DNA of 12,110 nucleotides from the NCBI GenBank assembly GCA_017408625.1, contig JAFQUG010000186.1, forward strand, positions 1 through 12,110, read 5' to 3'. This document shows, piece after piece, positions 1-6,814 of this stretch; position 1 is the first letter of the stretch, and each line of letters starts with the position of its first letter. The position numbers and the translations under genes were made by a program. The notes under the pieces were generated by a model, which was not told the origin of the DNA, searched no databases, and saw only the letters and a list, made by a program, of their open reading frames with translations. This DNA comes from Clostridia bacterium. GTDB taxonomy: Bacteria; Bacillota_A; Clostridia; Oscillospirales; CAG-272.

Positions 1-395
1 TAGATATGGTCACCCGAGAGGATGAGCACGTACTCCGCGTCGTAGCGGTTGACAAATTCCATATTCTGATAGATCGCATTTGCCGTGCCCTTATACCAGT
101 CGGCACGCTTTTGTCCCTGATAGGGAGGCAGGATCTTGACACCGCCCCATGCGCGGTCCAGATCCCAAGGCAGGCCGTTGCCGATGTACTCGTTGAGCAC
201 CAGCGGCTGGTACTGGGTCAGAACGCCAACCGTATCGATACCCGAGTTGACACAGTTGGAAAGAGGGAAATCGATGATGCGGTACTTACCGCCGAAGGGG
301 ACTGCGGGTTTGGCTGTCTTGGTGGTCAGTGCGTACAGACGCGAGCCCTGGCCGCCTGCGAGCAGCATTGCGACACATTCTTTTTTCTTGAACAT
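1..395 (-). CDS. glgC: Glucose-1-phosphate adenylyltransferase (ADP-glucose pyrophosphorylase), N-terminal part
   Basis: GlgC makes ADP-glucose from glucose-1-phosphate and ATP, the committed step of bacterial glycogen synthesis in the cytoplasm. The first 131 residues are present and the gene runs off the left edge; family members are about 380-430 residues. Near the N-terminus is the nucleotidyltransferase signature [16 protein letters not shown] (residues 9-24), followed by [19 protein letters not shown], which is highly characteristic of GlgC. The visible part ends in a VLILSGDHI segment, the usual sugar-nucleotide site motif. The ATG at 393-395 has a good Shine-Dalgarno (AAGGAGTGG, 402-410) about 7 bases upstream. 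It lies 97 bases downstream of glgB on the same strand, so the two are probably one operon in the order glgB-glgC. GlgD-type paralogues exist in Firmicutes, but the intact GGQGSRL loop favours the catalytic GlgC. Confidence 0.95.
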   Translation of the reverse strand, partial: MFKKKECVAMLLAGGQGSRLYALTTKTAKPAVPFGGKYRIIDFPLSNCVNSGIDTVGVLTQYQPLVLNEYIGNGLPWDLDRAWGGVKILPPYQGQKRADWYKGTANAIYQNMEFVNRYDAEYVLILSGDHI

Positions 396-429
396 AAAAA
401 ACCACTCCTTCGTAAAATTATGATAGTTT

Positions 430-445
430 CCCGACCGGGGTCGGG
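430..445 (-). other. Hairpin in the glgB-glgC intercistronic gap
   Basis: A perfect inverted repeat (CCCGACC, two-base centre, GGTCGGG) lies in the 97-base gap between glgB and glgC. A weaker hairpin (ACGG/CCGT arms, about 465-477) lies closer to the glgB stop. Neither is followed on the minus strand by a T run, so they do not look like terminators. By inference they may stabilise or partition the glgBC transcript. Confidence 0.4.
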
Positions 446-492
446 GTAATATAGATTATCTTTTACGGTCTTGCCGTGAAAAATAACGAAAT

Positions 493-2397
493 TTAAGTGC
501 GGCCCGGCTTTTTTGTCGCCTTTTTGCGCACGCAGCGCAGCACGGTGACGCCAAGCGGAGGCACGCGCAGATGAATGGCGTGCTTGCCGCCCATCTGCTC
601 TGAGCGGAACTGCGCACCCGTATTGGTCACACCGCTGCCGCCATAGGCGGTATCGTCGGTATTGAAAACCTCGGAGTAAGTGCCGTCTGCGGGAACCTCA
701 AGCAAAAAGTCCTCATAGGCCACGGGCGTGAAGTTGAGCACCGCGATCAGCTCTCTGCCGTTCTTATCGATGCGGCGGAAGCTGGTGATGCTGCGATCCT
801 TATCATCCGCATCGATCCATTTGAAGCCGTCAAACGAGTCGTCTACCTGCCAGAGCGCAGGCTCAGCAAGATAAAATGCGTTGAGTGCCTTGATAAAGGC
901 CTTATGCTTACGGTGCGTAGCGTACTCATCCAGCAAGAACCACTCAATCTCGCCCGCATACGCCCATTCGCGGAATTGGCCGATCTCATTGCCCATAAAG
1001 CTGAGCTTTTTGCCGGGATGCAGCATCTGATAAGCAGCAAACAGTCTTGCACCCGCAAACTTTTTCCAGTAGTCGCCCGGCATTTTGTCGATAAACGACT
1101 TTTTGCCGTGCACCACCTCGTCGTGCGAGATGGGCAGTACGAAATGCTCGTTGAAGGCAAACATCAAGGAAAAGGTCAGCTTGTCGTGGTGATAGGCACG
1201 GTACAAGGGATCCTTTTCGGCATAGAACAGCGTATCGTTCATCCAGCCCATGTTCCACTTAAGATGGAAGCCAAGCCCCTCGCGATCCTCGCCAGTTACG
1301 TGCGGGAATGCGGTGGATTCCTCGGCGATCATGAGTACGCCGGGACACTCGCGGCGCATATGCGCATTGAGCTTTTTGAAAAACGCAATGGATTCCAGAT
1401 TGCGATTGTCGCCGTGCACGTTGGGCAGCCACTCGCCCGGTTCTCTGTCATAATCCAGATAAAGCATGCTGGTCACAGCGTCCACGCGAAGTCCGTCCGC
1501 ATGAAATTCCTTTGCCCAATAGGTGGCATTGGAGATTAAGAAGGATTGCACCTCTTCCCTGCCCACGTCAAAGCAGCGCGTGCCCCATCCGCGGTTTTCC
1601 ATGCGATCCCTGCCCTGGTATTCGTAAAGCGGTTTCCCGTCAAATTCATAAAGACCGTAAGCATCCTTGGGAAAATGCGCGGGCACCCAGTCAAGCAGCA
1701 CGCCGATGCCGGCTGTGTGCATCGTATCCACAAAATAGCGGAAATCATCCGGTGTGCCGTAGCGCGGCATGGGATTGTAGTATCCGCAAACCTGATATCC
1801 CCACGAGCCGTCAAACGGATGCTCCATCACGGGCATCAGCTCGACGTGGGTATATCCCATATCAGTCAGGTACGGAGCCAAGAGATCCGCGATCTCACGG
1901 TAAGAGAGATACGAGCCGTCCTCATGTCGGTGCCACGAGCCAAGGTGCATCTCGTAAATATTCATGGGGGATTGATAATACCGCTCGGCTACCTGTCTGC
2001 GGCGGCGCATCCACGCAGCGTCCTGCCATGCGTAAGGCTCTGCCTCCCAGATGCGCGAATTGGTTCCGGGCGCGGGCTCGGAATAACGCGCGTACGGGTC
2101 AGCCTTCCAGATGCGACGATCGCCCGAGGCAATGCAGAACTTATAGGCATCTCCCGATTTTACGGCATTTGGCGGAAGCACTGCCTCCCAGATGCCTGCT
2201 TCGGAAATACGCTCCATCGGACACGTCAGCTGCCAGTCGTTGAAATCACCGCTGACCCAGACGCCGTCGGCATTGGGGGCCCAGACGCGGAAATAATAAC
2301 CGTCAGGCATGCGGTGCGCGCCAAGATAATGATATGCATATCCGGCCGTCCCCTGGTGGAACAGATAGCGGTCCAACTCACCGTATTTTGCTCCCAT
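493..2397 (-). CDS. glgB: 1,4-alpha-glucan branching enzyme (GH13)
   Basis: GlgB cuts alpha-1,4 glucan chains and re-attaches the piece through an alpha-1,6 bond, creating glycogen branches. The 634-residue product is close to the usual length for the family. Layout: an N-terminal CBM48-like domain (about 25-115, with FRVWAPNADGVWVSGDFNDW), a GH13 barrel (about 140-500) and a C-terminal beta domain (about 520-625). All four GH13 regions are intact: DWVPAHF (236-242), DGLRVDAVTSMLY with the predicted nucleophile D306, MIAEEST with the predicted acid/base E359, and SHDEVVHGK with the H425-D426 transition-state pair. The 306 to 359 spacing equals that between the known E. coli residues 405 and 458. 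The start ATG has a strong GGAGGAGA site about 6 bases upstream. A Lys/Arg-rich tail (RKKATKKPGRT) ends the protein. It is the first gene of the glgBC operon. Confidence 0.97.
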   Translation of the reverse strand: MGAKYGELDRYLFHQGTAGYAYHYLGAHRMPDGYYFRVWAPNADGVWVSGDFNDWQLTCPMERISEAGIWEAVLPPNAVKSGDAYKFCIASGDRRIWKADPYARYSEPAPGTNSRIWEAEPYAWQDAAWMRRRRQVAERYYQSPMNIYEMHLGSWHRHEDGSYLSYREIADLLAPYLTDMGYTHVELMPVMEHPFDGSWGYQVCGYYNPMPRYGTPDDFRYFVDTMHTAGIGVLLDWVPAHFPKDAYGLYEFDGKPLYEYQGRDRMENRGWGTRCFDVGREEVQSFLISNATYWAKEFHADGLRVDAVTSMLYLDYDREPGEWLPNVHGDNRNLESIAFFKKLNAHMRRECPGVLMIAEESTAFPHVTGEDREGLGFHLKWNMGWMNDTLFYAEKDPLYRAYHHDKLTFSLMFAFNEHFVLPISHDEVVHGKKSFIDKMPGDYWKKFAGARLFAAYQMLHPGKKLSFMGNEIGQFREWAYAGEIEWFLLDEYATHRKHKAFIKALNAFYLAEPALWQVDDSFDGFKWIDADDKDRSITSFRRIDKNGRELIAVLNFTPVAYEDFLLEVPADGTYSEVFNTDDTAYGGSGVTNTGAQFRSEQMGGKHAIHLRVPPLGVTVLRCVRKKATKKPGRT

Positions 2398-2417
2398 TTC
2401 GGTCTCCTCCTCCCATC

Positions 2418-2436
2418 TTCACACAACTTGTGTGAA
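2418..2436. promoter_or_regulatory. 19-base perfect palindrome in the glgB leader (operator or RNA hairpin)
   Basis: TTCACACAAcTTGTGTGAA is an inverted repeat with 9-base arms around one central base. It lies between the predicted glgB transcription start (about 2451) and the glgB Shine-Dalgarno (about 2403-2414), at about +16 to +34 of that transcript. A dimeric repressor bound here could block elongation. As RNA it could form a 7-bp hairpin just before the ribosome site. It does not match a CcpA cre site, and I do not recognise a regulator for it. Confidence 0.5.
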
Positions 2437-2457
2437 TTTTCTTTTAATCTACTCTAA

Positions 2458-2486
2458 ATTATATCACAATCAAACCGAGATGTCAA
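2458..2486 (-). promoter_or_regulatory. Sigma-A promoter of glgB
   Basis: Read on the minus strand, a perfect -35 TTGACA (2481-2486) and a perfect -10 TATAAT (2458-2463) are separated by 17 bases. A TG dinucleotide one base before the -10 adds an extended -10 element. The predicted start is near 2451, giving a leader of about 54 bases before the glgB ATG. Confidence 0.85.
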
Positions 2487-2609
2487 TGTGCGAAATGTCG
2501 ATTTCCTCTTAATTACGTAGAAATTTCAAGGGCGTTTGTGGTCACATTGCACATATTTTTCCTATTTGTGAACAAGGCTTCAATAAACGTTCAAATTCGC
2601 ATCATTTTC

Positions 2610-2637
2610 TTGACACCTGACAGATTTATGATATAAT
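2610..2637 (+). promoter_or_regulatory. Sigma-A promoter of the ABC exporter operon
   Basis: TTGACA (2610-2615) and TATAAT (2632-2637) are separated by 16 bases, with an extended -10 TG at 2629-2630. Transcription should start near 2644. It is divergent from the glgB promoter, and the -35 boxes are about 120 bases apart. I see no further clear structure in the AT-rich stretch between them (2487-2609). Confidence 0.85.
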
Positions 2638-2663
2638 AGTAGTATGTATGAAAATCCGGAAAT

Positions 2664-2670
2664 GGGAGGA
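2664..2670 (+). promoter_or_regulatory. Ribosome binding site that decides a TTG start
   Basis: GGGAGGA lies 7 bases before the TTG at 2678-2680. The upstream in-frame ATG at 2648 has no Shine-Dalgarno and would sit only about 4 bases into the predicted transcript, so the site argues for initiation at the TTG. Confidence 0.75.
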
Positions 2671-2677
2671 TCAGATT

Positions 2678-3727
2678 TTGATCGAGGTAAAAAATCTTAC
2701 CAAAAGGTACGGTGCGAATACCGCTGTTGACGACGTCAGCTTCAAGATCCGTAACGGCAGGATCTACGGCTTCTTAGGTCCCAACGGTGCGGGAAAATCC
2801 ACCACCATGAATATCATCGCGGGCAGCCTTGCAGCCACTTCGGGCTCGGTGCAGATCAACGGATACGATATCTGCAACGATCCGATCGAGGCAAAAAAGC
2901 AGATCGGATATCTGCCCGAAATTCCCCCGCTCTACTCCGATATGACCGCTTACGAATACCTGCATTTCGTGGCAGAGGCCAAGGGTGTTGCTCCCGCACG
3001 CGCGGAAAAGCAAGTCAACGAGGTCATGGAGCAAACGGGCATTACACACATGAAAAGCAGAATGATCTCAAAGCTTTCCAAGGGATACAAGCAGCGCGTG
3101 GGCATTGCGCAGGCTATGCTGGGCAATCCCGACGTCATCATTCTGGACGAGCCCACGGTGGGCCTTGACCCGCAGCAGATCATTGAGATCCGCGAGCTGA
3201 TCCGCCGCCTGGGACAGACCAAAACAGTCATTCTCTCCAGCCATATTTTAGCCGAGATCAGTGAGGTCTGCGATCACATCATCATCATCTCGCGCGGTAA
3301 GATCGTGGCAGACGATACCCTTGAAGCACTGGAGGCGCGCGCAGGCGACGAGACCGTATTGCAAATGAGCATCAAGGGCGACAGAAGCGGCATTCTGGAC
3401 GTGCTCTCGCGCTATCCCAACATCAGAGAGTACAACGTGCTTAAGGATGCGGACGGCATTGTGGAGCTTGAGCTCAAGCTGCCGCGCGGTCTGGACATTC
3501 GCGACGAGCTGTTTTTTGCCATGGCCGAGCGTCGCTATGCCGTGATCAACATCGAGCAGAAAACGGCAAGCCTTGAGGAGGTATTCCTCTCTCTGACCGA
3601 CAGAACGCAGGGCACGCAGGACAAGCATGCGCTGCGCGAGCGGAAGCGTCGCGAAAAGATGCTTGGTAACGTCAAAGAGGAAGCACCTGCCCCCACACAA
3701 AACGAGATGGGAGGTGACGCGCAATGA
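2678..3727 (+). CDS. ABC-2 type exporter, ATP-binding subunit (GldA-like)
   Basis: Cytoplasmic ATPase that would power the permease encoded next; the substrate is unknown. From the TTG start the protein has 349 residues beginning MIEVKNLTKRYG, the usual N-terminus of this family; the ATG at 2648 would add 10 residues. Walker A GPNGAGKST is at 34-42, the ABC signature LSKGYKQR at 133-140, Walker B VIILDEPT at 153-160 followed by GLDP, and the switch histidine is in SSH at 187-189. The Q-loop position reads YLPEIPPLY, with Glu in place of Gln, as is common in GldA-type ATPases. After residue 220 comes the C-terminal extension typical of ABC-2 exporters, containing the SLEEVFLSLT motif, then a charged tail. 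Its TGA stop overlaps the permease ATG by four bases (ATGA), implying translational coupling. Confidence 0.93.
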   Translation: MIEVKNLTKRYGANTAVDDVSFKIRNGRIYGFLGPNGAGKSTTMNIIAGSLAATSGSVQINGYDICNDPIEAKKQIGYLPEIPPLYSDMTAYEYLHFVAEAKGVAPARAEKQVNEVMEQTGITHMKSRMISKLSKGYKQRVGIAQAMLGNPDVIILDEPTVGLDPQQIIEIRELIRRLGQTKTVILSSHILAEISEVCDHIIIISRGKIVADDTLEALEARAGDETVLQMSIKGDRSGILDVLSRYPNIREYNVLKDADGIVELELKLPRGLDIRDELFFAMAERRYAVINIEQKTASLEEVFLSLTDRTQGTQDKHALRERKRREKMLGNVKEEAPAPTQNEMGGDAQ

Positions 3728-4629
3728 AAGCAATTTACAAGCGTGAGCTCCGTTCTTATTTTGGCAGCATGTACGGCTATATATACTTGGCCTTTACACT
3801 TTGCGTCATCGGCATCTACATCACCACACACAATCTGCTGGGCGGTACTGCCGAAATGGCGTACACCTTCTCGGATATGGCGTTTATGTCCATCTTTCTG
3901 ATCCCCGTGCTGACCATGAGAAGCTTTGCCGAGGAACGTCGTAACAAAACCGACATGTTCCTTTTATCGCTGCCCGTCAAGCCCGTATCCATCGTGCTTG
4001 GTAAATACCTGGCCATGCTGACCGTGTTTGCCATTCCCGTAGCAGTGCTTTGCGTATTCGGCCTGATCCTGCGCCTGTTTTCAGAGGGCTCAATGCTGCT
4101 TGGCTCTCTGGGTGCTTCACTGGTTGCAGGCATTTCCTATTTGCTGCTGGGCGCCTTGCTGATCGCCATCTGCATGTTCATCTCCTCGCTGACCGACAGC
4201 GTGGTCATCGCGGCAGTGGGCGGCTTTGCGGCCGTGCTTGTACTGTTTGGCATGGATTACTTAGTCACCATTGCGCAGTACCTGGATCTTCTGTTCCCCG
4301 AGCAGGCTACCCTGTTCTCCTTTGTGGGACTGATCGCGCTGCTTGCCCTGTTCGCCCTTGCCTCGGGTCTGCTTTCCCAAAGCCTGACCGTGGGCATGAT
4401 CGCGGCCGCGGCCACCATCATCCCCCTTTCCGGTGTATATGCCATTTGGAACGACGCCTTTGCAGGGCTTTTTGCCAAGGTTCTGACCTATCTCTCCGCT
4501 TTTGCAACCTTCTCCTCCATGACACTGGGAGCCTTCAGCTTAAGCGGCCTTGTATTCTTCGCATCCGCCATCTTCTTTTCCGTGTACTTGACCGTACTGA
4601 TGCTGGAAAGAAGACGCTGGAAATCTTGA
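3724..4629 (+). CDS. ABC-2 type exporter, permease subunit (GldF-like)
   Basis: A 301-residue integral membrane protein that should form the transport channel with the preceding ATPase. Hydrophobic spans are visible at roughly 16-36, 48-66, 97-119, 126-154, 159-180, 200-240 (probably two) and 270-293. Between the second and third spans is TMRSFAEERRNKTDMFLLSLPV (broken here only by the family motif boundaries), the conserved cytoplasmic segment of ABC-2 permeases. The N-terminus MKAIYKRELRSYFGS is also typical: an amphipathic helix before span one. The start overlaps the ATPase stop and has a GGGAGGTGA site at 3709-3717. The GldG-like gene follows 15 bases later. The operon resembles gldA-gldF-gldG, known from gliding Bacteroidetes but also widespread in non-gliding Firmicutes, so motility is not implied. 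Confidence 0.9.
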   Translation: MKAIYKRELRSYFGSMYGYIYLAFTLCVIGIYITTHNLLGGTAEMAYTFSDMAFMSIFLIPVLTMRSFAEERRNKTDMFLLSLPVKPVSIVLGKYLAMLTVFAIPVAVLCVFGLILRLFSEGSMLLGSLGASLVAGISYLLLGALLIAICMFISSLTDSVVIAAVGGFAAVLVLFGMDYLVTIAQYLDLLFPEQATLFSFVGLIALLALFALASGLLSQSLTVGMIAAAATIIPLSGVYAIWNDAFAGLFAKVLTYLSAFATFSSMTLGAFSLSGLVFFASAIFFSVYLTVLMLERRRWKS

Positions 4630-4644
4630 TGGAGGTGACTTGAC

Positions 4645-6492
4645 ATGAATGAACAAAACAATCCCAAGATCAAGCGCTCCGTCAAGGGCACCAAATGGGT
4701 GGTCATCACCGCCGTCATCTTAGCAGCCCTGGTGCTGCTCAACGTAGGCATTGGACTTTTGCCCCGTGCATGGACCAATTTTGTGGCAGATTCCAGTGAT
4801 GCCTTTTCGATCAGTGCAAAATCCAAGTCCTTTTTCAAATCCCTTGATAAGGACGTCACGATCTATTACGTTTACGACCCGGAGGAGACCTACGATTTCG
4901 AGTACGCCGCCAAGTTCCGCGTTATGCTGGACAAGTACGCGCGCCTTTGCGACAGCGTTGAGCTGGTTTACGTGGACGTCTCGGACACCGAGTTCATTTC
5001 CCAATACTACGCCGGCGCGCTGATCGGCTCCAGTCTGATCATCGAAGGCAAGGAGAGATTTGACGTGATCAGCTACGATGAGCTGTTCATGTACGCCTTC
5101 CCCGAGGACAAGGCTCTGCTCTCCTATGGGGAATTCATCACGGTCATGAACGCCTGGATGGGCGTAGCCGAAAACTACGCCAAGACCTACGGCCAGGAGG
5201 CAGCCGTCGTATATGCCGATCAAGCCATTGCGCAATACTACGGCATAAACAGCTTCTATGCAGGCTACTCCGAGATCATGGAGGGCTACAACCGCTACTG
5301 GTACGCCGACGCCATGATCACCTCGTCAGTCGATTACGTGACCACTGAGGAGATCCCTACCACGTACATTCTGGCAGGCCACGGTGAAGCTGAGCTTTCC
5401 GAGAACTTTACCAAAATGTATCTGGACGACCTGAGCATCCGGTACTTCTCGCTCAATCTTGACGCTACGGGCAAAATTCCCGAAAATGCAGTCACGCTGG
5501 TGCTCAACGCCCCCAAGACCGACATTACCGAAAAGGAAAAGACTCTGATCTCCGACTTTATCGCAGGCGGCGGCTCGCTGATCCTGAACACCACGCCGGA
5601 TGCGGCCAAGCTGACCAATCTGATGTCGCTGATGGGCTCCTACGGCCTTGGCGCGACCGATGCACTGGTGTTGGACGACTCTCTTCACTATGACCCCAAC
5701 GCAAGCAACAAGGAGAACTCGACCGAAAAGGAAACCGAAGCAGAAACCGAAACTCAGCCCGAGGCACAGGCAGAGGAGCAGACCACCGAGGCGACAACCG
5801 AACAGGAAAGCACGACCGAGGTCGAAACCTATCCCGACGATTACCTCTACCTGCTGCCCGAGAGCAAGCATGAGCTGATTGCCACGGCAGACGAGATCAT
5901 CCACATGGCAATGCTCAGCGAGATCTATACAATGTATATGACTGCATACCAGCAGTATCAGCAAACCGGTAATTCGCTGTATCAGGCATATGCACAACAG
6001 TATCAGCAGCTCTACGAATCCTACAGTAAGAATCCGCGCAACTATCAGATGCTGATCGTGGGTGCGCATCCCATCACGGTCACCGAGACTGCGGGCGTGA
6101 GCGTCAAGCCGATCGCCACGACCTCGGACAAGGGCTATCTTTCCACCGATCCCACCGCGGGCAAACACAACATGGCCGTCTCAGCAACTGTCACAAACGG
6201 TGATAAGGCCGGCAGCATCGTATGGTTCGGCTTTGCCGACAGCTACAGCGAACAGATCGCAGAAAAGCTTTATCCCTACAACTACGGCTTTCTCTATGCC
6301 GCCGTTGACTATGCGGGCAGCACGCAATCCTACCTTTCCGATTACACCGACATTCCCGCCATCGACCTTGGCGGCTCGCTTGACATGCACTGGGGCTTTA
6401 TGATCCTGATTGCCGCCGTCGGCATTCTTGTCCTGCCTCTTGCAACCGTTGTCACGGGTATCATAATCTGCGTCAAGAGAAGACGGCAGTAA
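4645..6492 (+). CDS. GldG-family ABC transporter auxiliary protein
   Basis: A 615-residue protein with one membrane span at each end (about 18-39 and 582-610) and a large domain between, predicted to be extracellular. The segment ILAGHGEAELSENF (about 242-255) and the later VTLVLNAPKTDITEKEK, then a GGGSLILN motif, match the ABC_transp_aux/GldG family, which carries a GATase-like fold. The family is encoded beside an ABC-2 ATPase and permease and is thought to be an accessory subunit; its exact role is unclear. Two low-complexity stretches interrupt the domain: a Glu/Thr-rich one (about 352-398) and a Gln/Tyr-rich one (about 428-468). The ATG has a GGAGGTGA site (4631-4638) 6 bases upstream. 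The C-terminus KRRRQ is positive, fitting a cytoplasmic end. It is the last gene of the operon. Confidence 0.87.
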   Translation: MNEQNNPKIKRSVKGTKWVVITAVILAALVLLNVGIGLLPRAWTNFVADSSDAFSISAKSKSFFKSLDKDVTIYYVYDPEETYDFEYAAKFRVMLDKYARLCDSVELVYVDVSDTEFISQYYAGALIGSSLIIEGKERFDVISYDELFMYAFPEDKALLSYGEFITVMNAWMGVAENYAKTYGQEAAVVYADQAIAQYYGINSFYAGYSEIMEGYNRYWYADAMITSSVDYVTTEEIPTTYILAGHGEAELSENFTKMYLDDLSIRYFSLNLDATGKIPENAVTLVLNAPKTDITEKEKTLISDFIAGGGSLILNTTPDAAKLTNLMSLMGSYGLGATDALVLDDSLHYDPNASNKENSTEKETEAETETQPEAQAEEQTTEATTEQESTTEVETYPDDYLYLLPESKHELIATADEIIHMAMLSEIYTMYMTAYQQYQQTGNSLYQAYAQQYQQLYESYSKNPRNYQMLIVGAHPITVTETAGVSVKPIATTSDKGYLSTDPTAGKHNMAVSATVTNGDKAGSIVWFGFADSYSEQIAEKLYPYNYGFLYAAVDYAGSTQSYLSDYTDIPAIDLGGSLDMHWGFMILIAAVGILVLPLATVVTGIIICVKRRRQ

Positions 6493-6513
6493 CGTAAATT
6501 GATTTCCAAAAGC

Positions 6514-6546
6514 ATCCCGCCACCGATTGCTCGGTGGCGGGATTTT
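6514..6546 (+). terminator. Intrinsic terminator of the ABC exporter operon
   Basis: A perfect 12-bp GC-rich stem (arms 6514-6525 and 6532-6543, loop ATTGCT) begins 21 bases after the stop codon and runs into a short T run (to 6546). Confidence 0.85.
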
Positions 6547-6572
6547 GCGGTTATAGGTTCTTTGACTGATAG

Positions 6573-6599
6573 ACGGGCGATCAGCGATCGCCCGTTCTT
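6573..6599 (+). terminator. Second hairpin, possible backup terminator
   Basis: ACGGGCGATC and GATCGCCCGT pair as a 10-bp stem (6573-6595) with loop AGC, followed by TCTT. The T run is poor, so termination is only possible. It lies between the operon terminator and the holB promoter. Confidence 0.45.
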
Positions 6600-6623
6600 G
6601 GCTCAAACTCATTTTCAAAATGC

Positions 6624-6652
6624 TTGACAAAATCATAATTATCTGTTATACT
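6624..6652 (+). promoter_or_regulatory. Sigma-A promoter upstream of holB
   Basis: TTGACA (6624-6629) and TATACT (6647-6652) are separated by 17 bases. Transcription should start near 6659, leaving a leader of about 155 bases before the preferred holB start. Confidence 0.8.
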
Positions 6653-6667
6653 GGAAAATGGATTTTT

Positions 6668-6730
6668 ATGTGTGGAGGAATACGCGAAAGTTCACGCTAC
6701 CGATTTGATCAGTATACCATTCGCGCTTAA
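6668..6730 (+). CDS. Possible 20-residue leader peptide upstream of holB
   Basis: A short reading frame begins with ATG about 9 bases into the predicted holB transcript and ends with TAA two bases before a 14-bp hairpin. It would encode 20 residues, four of them Arg and two Tyr (starts MCGGIRESS, ends YTIRA). No convincing ribosome site precedes it. A GGAGGAA motif lies inside it (6674-6680) but has no start codon at proper spacing. The placement resembles an attenuator leader; coding is unproven and chance is possible. Confidence 0.25.
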   Translation: MCGGIRESSRYRFDQYTIRA

Positions 6731-6732
6731 AC

Positions 6733-6770
6733 CTCAACTTGAAATGAATTCCGATCCATTTCAAGTTGAG
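6733..6770 (+). promoter_or_regulatory. Long hairpin in the holB leader
   Basis: A perfect 14-bp inverted repeat (arms 6733-6746 and 6757-6770, 10-base loop) is centred in the untranslated leader. It is AT-rich and followed by CTTTCAAAACTTTT, a poor termination tract. It may be an attenuator, a processing site or an mRNA-stability element. It matches no riboswitch class I know. Confidence 0.5.
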
Positions 6771-6787
6771 CTTTCAAAACTTTTCGA

Positions 6788-6802
6788 GCCGCCAAGGGCG
6801 GC
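6788..6802 (+). promoter_or_regulatory. GC hairpin beside the holB start
   Basis: GCCGCC, loop AAG, GGCGGC forms a tight 6-bp stem ending immediately before an ATG at 6803 and two bases before the TGGAGA ribosome site used by the ATG at 6815. It could modulate access of ribosomes to holB. Confidence 0.45.
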
Positions 6803-6814
6803 ATGGAGACTATT

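Noticed and set aside
6..449. Plus-strand open frame over the left edge
   Set aside because: It is the antisense shadow of glgC, whose GGQGSRL and [10 protein letters not shown] motifs are read on the minus strand; it has no ribosome site or family resemblance.
1546..2457. Long plus-strand open frame of 303 codons opposite glgB
   Set aside because: All GH13 catalytic motifs lie on the minus strand here. The opposite frame is open because of codon bias and ends beyond the glgB start without any ribosome site.
5326..6168. Minus-strand open frame of 280 codons within the GldG-like gene
   Set aside because: The Leu/Gly/Cys-rich stretch is the mirror of the Glu/Thr and Gln-rich codons of the real gene; no start signals.
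2648..6492. Gliding motility system
   Set aside because: The gene trio resembles gldA-gldF-gldG, but no other gld, spr or type IX secretion gene is present, and such trios occur in non-gliding Firmicutes.
6659..6814. Known riboswitch or T-box in the holB leader
   Set aside because: I see no T-box sequence, no recognisable aptamer core and no fitting downstream function; only simple hairpins are supported.
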